A DNA stretch of 64,000 nucleotides, from the NCBI RefSeq assembly GCF_915403165.1, contig NZ_OU659204.1, positions 1,922,001 through 1,986,000 of the forward strand. Reading direction: 5' to 3'. Shown here piece by piece: positions 17,182 through 26,037 of the stretch (position 1 is the first letter of the stretch; every line of letters begins with the position of its first letter). The position numbers and the translations under genes were made by a program. Source of the stretch: Providencia alcalifaciens. GTDB taxonomy: Bacteria; Pseudomonadota; Gammaproteobacteria; Enterobacterales; Enterobacteriaceae. The notes below the pieces were generated by a model. That model made no database searches. It was given only the letters and a program-made list of their open reading frames with translations, and had not been told where the DNA came from.

Positions 17182-18588
17182 ATGCTTTATAAACAAATAG
17201 CCCAAATGCTGCAGAGCAAAATCCATCGAGGGGAGTTTCTTGGTGGGGAGAAAATGCCGTCAGTACGAGATATTAGTCGCTGCCATGATGTGAGCATTAC
17301 CACGGCTCAACTAGCTTATCGTGAATTGGAACGGTGTCAGCTCATTTATGCAGTACCGAAATCGGGTTATTTTGTGATCCCTGAAAAGGCCACGGCGCAA
17401 TTGCCTAAAGTGGCTAACTATATTCAAAAGCCTGTGCATATTGATAAATGGAATCCGACGATGGACTTCCTGCGTGTTGAAGAGCGTGCAGGGGTCACAT
17501 CATTATCGTGTGCAGTACCTAATATTGCAGATAAAACCTTAGAACCATTATGGCAAGAAATGAATATGGTGGCGCGTCGCCGTAATCCGCTAACACTTGA
17601 GTATGATAGCTTACAAGGGTTAGCCGCACTCAGGGAGCAGATCTATCATGTGTCCGATTATCGCCAGTCATTTACCCCTGATGATATCGTGACAACCACC
17701 AGCGCCCATCAATCAATTTCTATTGCAATTCAAGCATGTACCCAAGCTAATGATGTGGTTGCTGTTGAATCACCGACGTTTCCCGGATTACTGCAAACGC
17801 TTTATGGGCTGGGTCGTAAAATCATCGAAATTCCCGTTGATCCCCAAACAGGAATTAACTTGGATAGGTTAGAAGAAGCTTTCCAATGTTGGCAGGTCAA
17901 AGCGGTAGTGGTCACGCCGACATGCAATAACCCGATGGGCAGTATTATGCCGGAAAAGAATAAGCAAAGGTTGCTCGAGATGACTAATCAATATCAAGGT
18001 ACGGTTATTGAGAATGATTGTTTAGCGCCTCTTGCATATGCCTATCCGCGTCCTTCAACGATCCAATCTCTGGATGCGGAAGGTCATGTGATTCTGTGCA
18101 GTTCATTTTCTAAAACCGTTGCACCGGGAACGCGGACGGGGTGGATAATTCCCGGTAAATACAAAGAGAAAGTTATGCACTTAAAATACTTATCGCATTG
18201 TTCTGGCGAAGTTTTTATGCAGCAAGTGATGAGTAATTTCTTAAAGGAAGGGCACTATTTTTTGCATTTACGCCGAATGCGTCAGCAATATCGAGAATTA
18301 CAGTGCCAATATCGGGAATTAGTTGAAACGCATTTTCCTGCCAATACTCGAATTTCAAGGCCTCAAGGTGGATTTTCATTATGGGTCGAGCATCCGGCAG
18401 CAGATACTGCGAAATTGATGGATATTTTACATCGCAATAAAGTGACGGTATTGACGGGAGCCCACTTTGCTACAGGCGATTGCTACCCAAACCACCTGCG
18501 TATTAACTATGCATTAGAGTTGATCCCAAGACGGCGCAATGCGATAAAAATTCTCGGAGAAACCTTAAAAATGAGTATGTTGAAATAG
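17182..18588 (+). CDS. MocR-family (GntR-aminotransferase fusion) regulator
   Basis: A PLP-binding transcription factor of the MocR type. An N-terminal GntR winged helix (LYKQIAQMLQSKIHRGEFL; MPSVRDISRCHDVSITTAQ) is fused to a fold-type I aminotransferase domain. The Schiff-base lysine lies in SSFSKTVAPGTRTGWI, and TPTCNNPMGSIM is the usual PLP-anchoring segment. I choose the ATG at 17182 because AAGGA at 17167-17171 is 10 bases upstream and the GntR domain begins immediately. The frame could extend to a GTG at 17089, but that stretch holds the repeated ACAGAT sites. Target genes unknown; it resembles YdcR-like members. Confidence 0.85.
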   Translation: MLYKQIAQMLQSKIHRGEFLGGEKMPSVRDISRCHDVSITTAQLAYRELERCQLIYAVPKSGYFVIPEKATAQLPKVANYIQKPVHIDKWNPTMDFLRVEERAGVTSLSCAVPNIADKTLEPLWQEMNMVARRRNPLTLEYDSLQGLAALREQIYHVSDYRQSFTPDDIVTTTSAHQSISIAIQACTQANDVVAVESPTFPGLLQTLYGLGRKIIEIPVDPQTGINLDRLEEAFQCWQVKAVVVTPTCNNPMGSIMPEKNKQRLLEMTNQYQGTVIENDCLAPLAYAYPRPSTIQSLDAEGHVILCSSFSKTVAPGTRTGWIIPGKYKEKVMHLKYLSHCSGEVFMQQVMSNFLKEGHYFLHLRRMRQQYRELQCQYRELVETHFPANTRISRPQGGFSLWVEHPAADTAKLMDILHRNKVTVLTGAHFATGDCYPNHLRINYALELIPRRRNAIKILGETLKMSMLK

Positions 18589-18610
18589 GGTGTTGAAATA
18601 GAAAAAAGAA

Positions 18611-18636
18611 ACCCGCTAATATAGCTATTAGCGGGT
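18611..18636. terminator. Bidirectional terminator between the MocR gene and ydeE
   Basis: Perfect 11-bp stem (ACCCGCTAATA / TATTAGCGGGT) with a TAGC loop. On the minus strand it is followed by TTCTTTTTTC, so it is strongest as the terminator of the ydeE-like gene. Confidence 0.8.
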
Positions 18637-18686
18637 AATTAAACATAAGGAACATTATTTATACAGCAGACTACGTTTACTGCGGT

Positions 18687-19880
18687 TTATATTGTCAATG
18701 CGAGAGTTTGTTTATTTTTAATTCGCATGCCGTTAAGCATACTTAACCATGCCAGTACTGTCATCACCATTAAGATAATAAAGATAAAATACGGAGGAAG
18801 TTCAGTTAGAACGAAGCCCGTCATCATTGGGTTAAAGGCCCCGCCAAGTAATCCCAAAGCCTGAGCAGAAAAATAGCTGGATTTCATGCCTTCAGGGGCA
18901 ATGCTGTCAATTAACATATATTCCCCCGGTGCGTAAATCAGTTCTCCTAACGTAAAAATAAATGAGCCTAACGCCCATAAATAGAGGTTATCTCCAGAGC
19001 CCATAAAGACCGCTAACCCCCCTAAAAAGAATACGCTACCAATGGTCATTAAGCGTCTTAAGTTATCCTGCGTAATGCGTTTGCCCACCGTATATTGTAG
19101 TGTCACAACGACGACGGCATTGACAGGTAAGATCACGCCAATCACCGCTTGTGCAAAGTCACTGTTAGCAACGGTGATCACATATTGGGAGATCCACGTG
19201 GTAAAAGAACCAAAAACGAGTGAGCCGAGAAAAGTGGAGAGAATAAACCAAGCTAATGCACGGTCGTGGAACATCGCTTTGGGGTTCCATACCCGAGGTT
19301 GGCCATCAACATGGCTAGCAGGTTTGGTGCTTTGAACAAACCGATGAATGAAAAAGATTGGGGCGGCGGCGGATACGGCTGCCAGCCAAAAAGGTAAATT
19401 AATGCTGTACATTAATAACCATGTGCCCATTGGTGGTCCTACTGTCCAGCCGATATTAATAAAGGTGTAGTTGAGCGAAAACACTTTGGTTTTTAAGGAT
19501 AATGACAAGGTATCCGCAAAATAACCTTTTAAAACAGTTGAAAAAACAGAATAAGAGCAGTTAATCAGTGAGAAAAATATAATCACCAATAGTGCATTGT
19601 TCATGAGCGGAATTGCGATAAATCCACAAATAAACGCTACCACGGCAATAAGCATGCAGCGTTTTTTGTCGACTTTATCCGCCAGCATGCCAAACCCCAT
19701 GCTGAATAATACGCCCATGGTTAAGGCGATGGTCATGGCAACACCAACGATATCGATCGCCATATGGTATTGTCGAGTCAGATATATCGCCATAAATGGT
19801 AATGTGGCACCGCGCCCGATGGTTAAGAGCAGCGAAGACGCGAGCAGGGCAGAATTAGAGATATTGGATTTAGAAAACAT
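18687..19880 (-). CDS. ydeE: MFS transporter YdeE
   Basis: A 397-aa inner-membrane major facilitator protein nearly collinear with E. coli YdeE, which has been linked to export of dipeptides. The N-terminus LLASSLLLTIGRGATLPFMA, the segment NYTFINIGWTVGPPMGT and the stretch GELIYAPGEYMLIDSIAPEG all match the family strongly. About 12 helices are visible. The upstream leader holds a short tandem repeat (19908-19948) that might influence expression. A bidirectional terminator lies downstream. The substrate in this organism is not established by the sequence. Confidence 0.85.
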   Translation of the reverse strand: MFSKSNISNSALLASSLLLTIGRGATLPFMAIYLTRQYHMAIDIVGVAMTIALTMGVLFSMGFGMLADKVDKKRCMLIAVVAFICGFIAIPLMNNALLVIIFFSLINCSYSVFSTVLKGYFADTLSLSLKTKVFSLNYTFINIGWTVGPPMGTWLLMYSINLPFWLAAVSAAAPIFFIHRFVQSTKPASHVDGQPRVWNPKAMFHDRALAWFILSTFLGSLVFGSFTTWISQYVITVANSDFAQAVIGVILPVNAVVVVTLQYTVGKRITQDNLRRLMTIGSVFFLGGLAVFMGSGDNLYLWALGSFIFTLGELIYAPGEYMLIDSIAPEGMKSSYFSAQALGLLGGAFNPMMTGFVLTELPPYFIFIILMVMTVLAWLSMLNGMRIKNKQTLALTI

Positions 19881-19907
19881 GGCTCACGACCTAAGAGGGC
19901 TATATTT

Positions 19908-19948
19908 TTATAAAAACGACTGTTATAAAAACGATTGTTATAAAAATG
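19908..19948. repeat. 15-bp tandem repeat, about 2.7 copies, upstream of ydeE
   Basis: Units TTATAAAAACGACTG and TTATAAAAACGATTG, followed by TTATAAAAATG. They begin 28 bases before the ydeE start on the minus strand, in the region expected to hold its promoter or leader. Confidence 0.7.
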
Positions 19949-20143
19949 TTTTATGTAATTTTGTTATATAAAATACATAAAATTACAGCGCCAAGAAACG
20001 GGTTATTAGGGTGGGAAATTAAAACAATATTTTGATCATGCTATTGTGCCATTACCAATCAATTATCTGGCTAAAGATAATCGGGGCATAGATAGTAGAG
20101 TTATCTGCTATCAGCTTAACTGCATAAAAAATCAATTAATTAT

Positions 20144-20944
20144 TTACTCATCATCCGATTTAATCGGCATATAAACCAACAGTCGATTACCTTTCTCAAT
20201 ATCAAAAGTCAGTGAGGTGTAATCATATTGCTGAGAGCGACCTTGATAAATAATATCTCGGATTCCAGTACACGGCTGGTAAATCTCATGGCGGTGCCAT
20301 AAATCATAGAATATCGATGATTCTGAGCTTAACGTATCAATGAGTTTTTTAATATTTGGATCGTTTTTTGTGCGTGCATAATCTCGGCGAAAACTGGCTA
20401 ATAGTTGCTGCGCAACCTGTGACCAGTTTGCAAATCGCTCTTGATAGCGAGGATCCATAAACAATAAATACAAAAAGTTACGGTAGTAAGGTTCAGTTTG
20501 CGAAAAATGAAAATACTCGTCTGCTTGTGAGTTATAGGCCAATACATCCCAGTGCAGATTGAGCACATAGCATAAATAGTGATTAGGAAAATCTGCGATT
20601 AATCGTGAAATTGCAGGAGGAACTGTATGCTCAGTATTAGCGGAGGCGCTAGGTTCACGGTTTTGAGTGAGCAGATATAAATGTTGGCGTTCTGCGCTAT
20701 TTAAACGTAATGCCTGAGAAAGACTGTCTAAAAATTGATTAGATACGCCAATTTCACGCCCTTGTTCTAGCCATGTATACCAAGTAAGCCCGACTCCAGC
20801 TAATGCGGCAACTTCCTCTCGGCGTAGCCCTGGAGTACGGCGGCGTGTGGAGCAGGGTAATCCTACCAGTTCTGGCGATACGCTTTCTCGTTTGTTTTTT
20901 AGAAAATTGGCAAGTTCAGGGCGAGTTCGTTGTCTATTTTTCAT
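20144..20944 (-). CDS. XRE-family regulator with MmyB-like ligand-binding domain
   Basis: A 266-aa regulator. The N-terminal helix-turn-helix includes RRRTPGLRREEVAALAGVGL followed by TWYTWLEQGREI, the hallmark of the actinomycete MmyB/MLTR-type XRE regulators. The C-terminal ~150 residues, including YYRNFLYLLFMDPRYQERF and the RDYAR segment, fit the associated ligand-binding domain. It is divergent to a DHA2-type drug exporter, which is the probable target. Regulators of this class usually repress an adjacent gene and respond to a small hydrophobic ligand; neither point can be read from the sequence. Confidence 0.85.
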   Translation of the reverse strand: MKNRQRTRPELANFLKNKRESVSPELVGLPCSTRRRTPGLRREEVAALAGVGLTWYTWLEQGREIGVSNQFLDSLSQALRLNSAERQHLYLLTQNREPSASANTEHTVPPAISRLIADFPNHYLCYVLNLHWDVLAYNSQADEYFHFSQTEPYYRNFLYLLFMDPRYQERFANWSQVAQQLLASFRRDYARTKNDPNIKKLIDTLSSESSIFYDLWHRHEIYQPCTGIRDIIYQGRSQQYDYTSLTFDIEKGNRLLVYMPIKSDDE

Positions 20945-21046
20945 AGCCTAATACTTTTAGTGATAGTATAAGTTGTTAAATTGTAACAGGATAATAGGTT
21001 GATTATAGTCCTCATTTATTCATCTGTCTTGGTTAATGAGTGTAAT

Positions 21047-22465
21047 ATGAATCAACAGCAAAAAGCGGCATTGGGTGTTTTACTATTGGCCGGTTTTGTC
21101 ACTATCTTCGATCTGTTTGTGGTGAATGTGGCAATCGTGAGTATCGAAAAATCGTTAAATGCTAATTTGACAGAATTAACGTTAATTATTGTCGGTTATG
21201 AGCTAGCTTTCGGTTTACTGCTGATTACGGGGGGACGACTGGGGGATATTTTTGGTAAGCGAACGCTATATCGGGTAGGGATGTTTTGGTTTGTATTTTC
21301 ATCATTATTATGTGCGATTGCGCCGACTGCTTTATTACTCGTCGCAGCACGTCTTATTCAAGGATTATCTTCCGCGCTACTTTTCCCGCAGGTGTATTCC
21401 AGCATTCGGATTAACTTTACAGAAAACCAAGCCAAAAAAGCATTTGGTTATTTGGGTATGACATTAGGTTTAGCAGCAATTGCGGGTCAGGCATTGGGCG
21501 GTTGGTTAATTACGCTTGATGTTTGGGGGATGGGATGGCGAACTATTTTTCTGGTTAATTTACCGATTGGTATTATTGCATTATGGCTTTCAGGTTATTT
21601 ACTCGAAGGGGATAAACTGCAAGTTAATCTCGATTGGTTAGGCGTGATGCTATCGAGTGCTGGTATTGGTTGTAGCTTGTTGCCGTTTTTAATGCTGCCA
21701 GTATGGGGTTGGAATATGCTGAGCAGCGGGTTATTCGTAGTGGGTTGTTTGATTTTAGGCGGGTTTGCTTATTACGAAATTCAGCGAGAAAAACGCCAAT
21801 TAACACCTTTATTCAGTATGCGAATTTTGCTCAATATGCCTTTTGTTATTGGGCTAATGGTCGTCATGAGCGTGTACGCAACATCATCGGCATTTCCTTT
21901 GTTACTCTCTATTGTGCTACAAAATGGATTTGGATTAACACCGCTTAGTGCAGGGCTGGTGTTTGTTCCTTCCAGTATTGGATTTGTTGTATCGTCATTT
22001 TTGACGCCAAAATGGGTTTATCGTTGGGGAGATAAAACCCTGTTATGGGGAGCTATTCTGTATGGGGCAAGCTATCTTTTGTTGATTGTGGCGTTAAGTG
22101 GTGGTCAATTTGGTGCCGGAATTTGGGCGTTATCACCCATTTTATGTGTGATTGGCTTTACTCAAGGCATGATCATGACGCCAATGCTTAATTTAGTCCT
22201 TTCCAAAGTGTCTCAGCGAGAAACGGGAATGGCATCAGGTTTGACAGCGACACTCCAGCAAATAGGTGCAGCTGTTGGTGCGACGGTTGCTTCGGTGATC
22301 TTACAGTATGGATTGATTCATTTCGACGATGGAAACTCTCTAGAAACTTTACGTCAAGCAACATGTTTAAGCTTGAGTTTCAATGTGTTAATGGCGGTAT
22401 GTGCGGCGTTTTTGCTGAAGTGGTTGGTCGCGGAAGTGAACTACAAACCCTGTTCGAGTCATTAA
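21047..22465 (+). CDS. MFS multidrug exporter, DHA2 (14-helix, EmrB/QacA type)
   Basis: A 472-aa polytopic membrane protein of the 14-helix DHA2 family. Family landmarks are FDLFVVNVAIVSIEKSL near the N-terminus, where D/N replaces the common 'LDxTIVNVALP' motif, then GGRLGDIFGKRTLYRVGM, and the motif-C-like GQALGGWLI. I start at the ATG at 21047; the frame is open back to a TTG at 20999, which lacks a ribosome site. Divergent to the XRE regulator. A strong terminator follows. Likely exports toxic or antibiotic compounds, inferred from the family. Confidence 0.85.
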   Translation: MNQQQKAALGVLLLAGFVTIFDLFVVNVAIVSIEKSLNANLTELTLIIVGYELAFGLLLITGGRLGDIFGKRTLYRVGMFWFVFSSLLCAIAPTALLLVAARLIQGLSSALLFPQVYSSIRINFTENQAKKAFGYLGMTLGLAAIAGQALGGWLITLDVWGMGWRTIFLVNLPIGIIALWLSGYLLEGDKLQVNLDWLGVMLSSAGIGCSLLPFLMLPVWGWNMLSSGLFVVGCLILGGFAYYEIQREKRQLTPLFSMRILLNMPFVIGLMVVMSVYATSSAFPLLLSIVLQNGFGLTPLSAGLVFVPSSIGFVVSSFLTPKWVYRWGDKTLLWGAILYGASYLLLIVALSGGQFGAGIWALSPILCVIGFTQGMIMTPMLNLVLSKVSQRETGMASGLTATLQQIGAAVGATVASVILQYGLIHFDDGNSLETLRQATCLSLSFNVLMAVCAAFLLKWLVAEVNYKPCSSH

Positions 22466-22466
22466 A

Positions 22467-22492
22467 AAAGAGCGCAAGGGAATGCGCTCTTT
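22467..22492. terminator. Bidirectional terminator between the DHA2 exporter and yqhD
   Basis: Perfect 10-bp stem (AAAGAGCGCA / TGCGCTCTTT) with an AGGGAA loop, preceded by A-runs and followed by T-runs, so it works in both directions. Confidence 0.9.
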
Positions 22493-22524
22493 TGAACTTT
22501 CAACTTTTCAATAAAATACGGTCA

Positions 22525-23682
22525 TTATAATGAAGCGAGATAAATTCGGCGGCTCACTTCAGGGGTAATATCACGATGCTCTCCGAGTGTCACCATGCTA
22601 TGCGCCACGAGACTCTCAACTAAAGGCTCCACGATATCTTGGTTAAGCTGATAATCTTTAAAGCGTGTTTTCACGTGCATTGCTTCGAAAAAGCCTCTTG
22701 TTAATTCAATGGCTTTGAGTGCTTTTTCTTTTTCGCTGCCTTCACGGATATCCCAAACACGTTCTGCATACTGCGCCATTTTTGCTTGTTTCTGAGGCAG
22801 TTTTTCTTCCATTAAGGAAGGTAGGATGATGGCTAAGGTTTGGGCATGATCTAAACCGTAGAGAACGGTGATTTCATGACCTAACATGTGGGTTGCCCAG
22901 TCTTGCGGTACGCCAACACCAATTAAACCATTTAACGCTAATGTTGCTGTCCACATTAAATTGGCTCGAACATCGTAGTTGGTTGGATTTGCTAAGGCTT
23001 TCGGACCAATATCGATCAAAGTTCTCAGTAGACCTTCAGCAAATGCATCTTGAACATTGGCATTTACAGGGTAGGTAAGGTACTGCTCGATAACATGTAC
23101 AAACGCATCCACAACCCCATTACTGATTTGGCGAGGCGGTAGTGTGTAGGTTTTAACGGGGTCTAAAATAGAAAATTGCGGGAAAACTTTGTCACTCATA
23201 AAGGCTAATTTTGCATGTAACTCTTCACGGGTAATCACAGAGCCTTTGTTCATTTCAGAACCAGTGGCAGGGAGGGTCAACACCGTACCAAAAGGTAATG
23301 CGTGTGCAATAGTGGCACCGCCACTGGTTACCACTTCCCATTTATCCCCTGCGTAATTGACTGCCGCAGCGATAAATTTAGTACCATCAATGACGGATCC
23401 ACCGCCAACGGCCAGTAAAAAATCATAACCTTCGTGTTCAATTTGTGCGACAGCTTTGATTAACGTTTCATAGCGAGGGTTAGCTTCAATCCCCCCAAAA
23501 TAGCCAATCTGGCGATTTTTCAATGCGCTAGCAACTTCATCGAGGGTACCACTCTTGCGAGCACTTTCACCGCCAAATAGCACAAGGACTTTTGCATTCG
23601 CGGGAACCAATCGGTCCAATTCACTTATTTTACCTTCACCAAAAACAATGCGCGTTGGGTTGTAAAACTCAAAATTATTCAT
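22525..23682 (-). CDS. yqhD: NADPH-dependent aldehyde reductase YqhD
   Basis: An iron-containing alcohol dehydrogenase family enzyme that reduces a broad range of aldehydes with NADPH. At 385-387 aa it is collinear with E. coli YqhD: NFEFYNPTRIVFGEGKISEL, GGGSVIDGTKFIAAA, TLPATGSEMNKGSVI, NGVVDAFVHVIEQY and VGVPQDWATHMLGHEITVLY. The metal ligands Asp-His-His-His fall in the last two segments and in GLDHAQT. The ATG at 23682 has AAAGG 7 bases upstream; a TTG two codons earlier is less likely. In E. coli the AraC-type YqhC lies beside it; I see no yqhC here. Confidence 0.95.
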   Translation of the reverse strand: MNNFEFYNPTRIVFGEGKISELDRLVPANAKVLVLFGGESARKSGTLDEVASALKNRQIGYFGGIEANPRYETLIKAVAQIEHEGYDFLLAVGGGSVIDGTKFIAAAVNYAGDKWEVVTSGGATIAHALPFGTVLTLPATGSEMNKGSVITREELHAKLAFMSDKVFPQFSILDPVKTYTLPPRQISNGVVDAFVHVIEQYLTYPVNANVQDAFAEGLLRTLIDIGPKALANPTNYDVRANLMWTATLALNGLIGVGVPQDWATHMLGHEITVLYGLDHAQTLAIILPSLMEEKLPQKQAKMAQYAERVWDIREGSEKEKALKAIELTRGFFEAMHVKTRFKDYQLNQDIVEPLVESLVAHSMVTLGEHRDITPEVSRRIYLASL

Positions 23683-23920
23683 ATACAAACCTTTGGTTAG
23701 GAATGGTCGGGGATGTCAGTTGGCATCGGTCAGGGTTAAAAATGTTGATATTACTCTAGTATACACTCGAAACTATTCAAGGGATGATCAAAAAGTTTGA
23801 TTGGAGTTTGGTTTATTTATCGCTGTATTTTCAATTCGCTATCAGTTTTTTGGGCAAGTAATTTCCAAGCGATAGCACTTAATGCTTATGATTAATTTGA
23901 CTTCAGTATCATTGCGATCA

Positions 23921-23950
23921 ATATTTAATTCATTCGAATGAATTAAATAT
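23921..23950. promoter_or_regulatory. 30-bp perfect palindrome, probable TetR operator
   Basis: A perfect inverted repeat with no loop, centred between 23935 and 23936 (central core ATTCATTCGAATGAAT, arms extending through A/T bases to 23921 and 23950). It ends 19 bases before the start codon of the peptidase-fold gene, whose downstream neighbour encodes a TetR-type regulator. Size and symmetry suit a TetR dimer-pair site. Confidence 0.7.
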
Positions 23951-23968
23951 AATATAAACGAGGAAATT

Positions 23969-25234
23969 ATGATGAATTCAATGATACCCACTGCATTTAC
24001 CTTTAAAGAGCGCGATAGACGATGGAATTTGGCTCGCCAAATTATGAAAGAGCATGATCTCGAGGTTTTGATGGTGTATGGCGATAGGGAATCGGCTGCG
24101 CCCGCGCCATTTTGTATCGACCATTATTTTACTAATGACAGACTTGGCTCTGTGGTGCTATTCCACCAAGATAAAGCACCGATAGTGGTGACATTTGCGC
24201 CGATGATGGTGGCCGACCATATGCAAGCTTTTTTGCGTAATGATATGCAATGGATTTCACCGGAGCAGATTATGGTGGGAAAAACAGGGCGTAATATCGG
24301 CAATATTTTGATTCAGTTAGGGGTATCGTCGAATGCTCAGATAGGCGTAATTGGTCTTGAGCCATATCCGCCGTTCTATTTCGATGGTGCGATGCCGTTT
24401 AACACGTTATCCGGTATTAAAGAGCAGTTACCGAATGTGAGTTTTGTGCCTGTTTATAAAACCTTTTTCCAATTAGCTTCGGTCAAAAGTGATGAAGAAA
24501 TCGCGCATATCAAACATGCAGCCATGATTGGTGAAGCAATGAGTGAAGCGATGCGCAAAACAGCTATCCCCGGAAATACCGAAGCGGATATTGCTGCTGC
24601 AGTGACCTCAACGTGTTTATCAATGGGGGGATTTACAGCGGAAATTTTGATGGGGTCAGGCCCTGAATATATTGGTTGGGGACAACCAGCATGGCAGTAC
24701 CGCTCACAAAAACCACGGGAAATACAATATGGAGATATTGTATTAACTGAAATTTTTGCACTTTATGGGATGTATGAAACCCAGCATCAAGCTGCGGTGG
24801 CTGTCGGGAAAATACACCCTAATATTGAGCGAGCCGCACAAGTTTCGAGAGAATGTTATGAAATAGGTGTAGAGAATCTCAAAGAAGGCATTACCTTTGG
24901 GGAGTTGGTGGACAAAATGGAACAACCATTATTAAAGGCAAAAGGTTGGCACGTTCATCCGCTTATTCATAGCATTAATCCTTATGGTCCAATTGGTTTT
25001 GGCACGGCTCCTGGAATTGAAGTATTACCATTAGCTCAAAAATATGGACATATAAGCCGACTGCCTAACCCTGGGCGTGAATTAGTCTTAAAAGCAGGTA
25101 TGACATTTGCGTTTGAACCTAATTGTGCCTTTGATTATCATTTATGTAATTTAGGCGGTACCGTGATTGTGGGAAAAGACAAGGGGATAGAATTAAATAA
25201 TAATTCGACGCATTTAATGCGTGCCGACGTATAA
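23969..25234 (+). CDS. M24-family (pita-bread fold) protein with altered metal ligands
   Basis: A 421-aa protein of the Xaa-Pro peptidase/creatinase family: N-terminal creatinase-like domain (about 15-170) and C-terminal pita-bread domain (about 175-415). The metal site is abnormal. The first Asp is replaced by Glu261 in GDIVLTEIFA. The second falls in YETQHQAAVAVG, with Gln272 where Asp is expected. The last Glu appears lost in NLGGTVIVGK. His334 and Glu383 (FAFEPN) remain. This recalls creatinase and other metal-free M24 hydrolases rather than a true aminopeptidase. Start supported by GAGGAAATT-ATG. Apparent operon with the TetR gene 37 bp downstream. Confidence 0.75.
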   Translation: MMNSMIPTAFTFKERDRRWNLARQIMKEHDLEVLMVYGDRESAAPAPFCIDHYFTNDRLGSVVLFHQDKAPIVVTFAPMMVADHMQAFLRNDMQWISPEQIMVGKTGRNIGNILIQLGVSSNAQIGVIGLEPYPPFYFDGAMPFNTLSGIKEQLPNVSFVPVYKTFFQLASVKSDEEIAHIKHAAMIGEAMSEAMRKTAIPGNTEADIAAAVTSTCLSMGGFTAEILMGSGPEYIGWGQPAWQYRSQKPREIQYGDIVLTEIFALYGMYETQHQAAVAVGKIHPNIERAAQVSRECYEIGVENLKEGITFGELVDKMEQPLLKAKGWHVHPLIHSINPYGPIGFGTAPGIEVLPLAQKYGHISRLPNPGRELVLKAGMTFAFEPNCAFDYHLCNLGGTVIVGKDKGIELNNNSTHLMRADV

Positions 25235-25271
25235 TATTACTCATTTAATGTAATTAAGGTTTCAGCTGCAT

Positions 25272-25934
25272 ATGACAGAAATAAATAAAAACACACTCTC
25301 TTCGGAGCTGACGAAAGAAAAATTAATCAATGAAGGCATCAAACAGTTTGCTCTTTATGGCATTAATGGCGTGAGAACTCGTCAACTGGCTGAGAGTGCA
25401 GGAGTTAACCAATCTGCCATCCCTTATCATATGGGCGGAAAGATGGGTGTCTATGCAGCTGTTATCCATAAAATTGCGGCAGATCTTGCCAAAATGAGCA
25501 ATGTGAGCGTATTTGATGTGCAGTTTGAGCAATTAAAAGCACAGGCAAGCCATGAGGTGGTAGAGGCTGAATCATTACTCCGGTTATTAATAAAAGGGCT
25601 GGGGTTGGCGTTACTGTCACCGGAACATGAATATTATTCCATATTAATCCTAAGAGAGCAGTTGGAGCCTACTGAAAACGCCGAGATTATTTTTAAAGAA
25701 TTTATTGAGCCTTTTCATTCTCGCTTAACTTCACTTGTTCAATTTATTACGGATGAAGATCGGGCGACGGCGATTATTTCAGCACATGCTTTAATTGGGC
25801 AAGTTTTGGGATTTGTGATCGCGAAAAAATCACTATTAAAGCGCTTGAATCAAGAACATATTTCGGATGATTTTTTGGACAAAATCCTAGAGCAAGTGAG
25901 TGTATTGGCATGTAATGCCATCATATCGCGTTAA
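25272..25934 (+). CDS. TetR-family regulator, CecR/YbiH-like
   Basis: A 220-aa regulator with an N-terminal TetR helix-turn-helix: INEGIKQFALYGINGVRTRQ, then LAESAGVNQSAIPYHMGGK. The C-terminal domain, including HALIGQVLGFVIAKKSLLKR, resembles the DUF1956 domain of CecR (YbiH). It follows the M24-fold gene after 37 bp and is probably co-transcribed, giving autorepression through the 30-bp palindrome upstream of that gene. The ligand is likely a substrate of the M24-fold protein; that is inference from the operon. Confidence 0.8.
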   Translation: MTEINKNTLSSELTKEKLINEGIKQFALYGINGVRTRQLAESAGVNQSAIPYHMGGKMGVYAAVIHKIAADLAKMSNVSVFDVQFEQLKAQASHEVVEAESLLRLLIKGLGLALLSPEHEYYSILILREQLEPTENAEIIFKEFIEPFHSRLTSLVQFITDEDRATAIISAHALIGQVLGFVIAKKSLLKRLNQEHISDDFLDKILEQVSVLACNAIISR

Positions 25935-26037
25935 TTTTTAATTTATGTCATGTTAATTTTAAACCGTTGCATTAAGATGATAGAAAGCTATTAAGCTTAA
26001 TTATCAAAGGTAGACATCAAAGGTAAACGAATAGATT

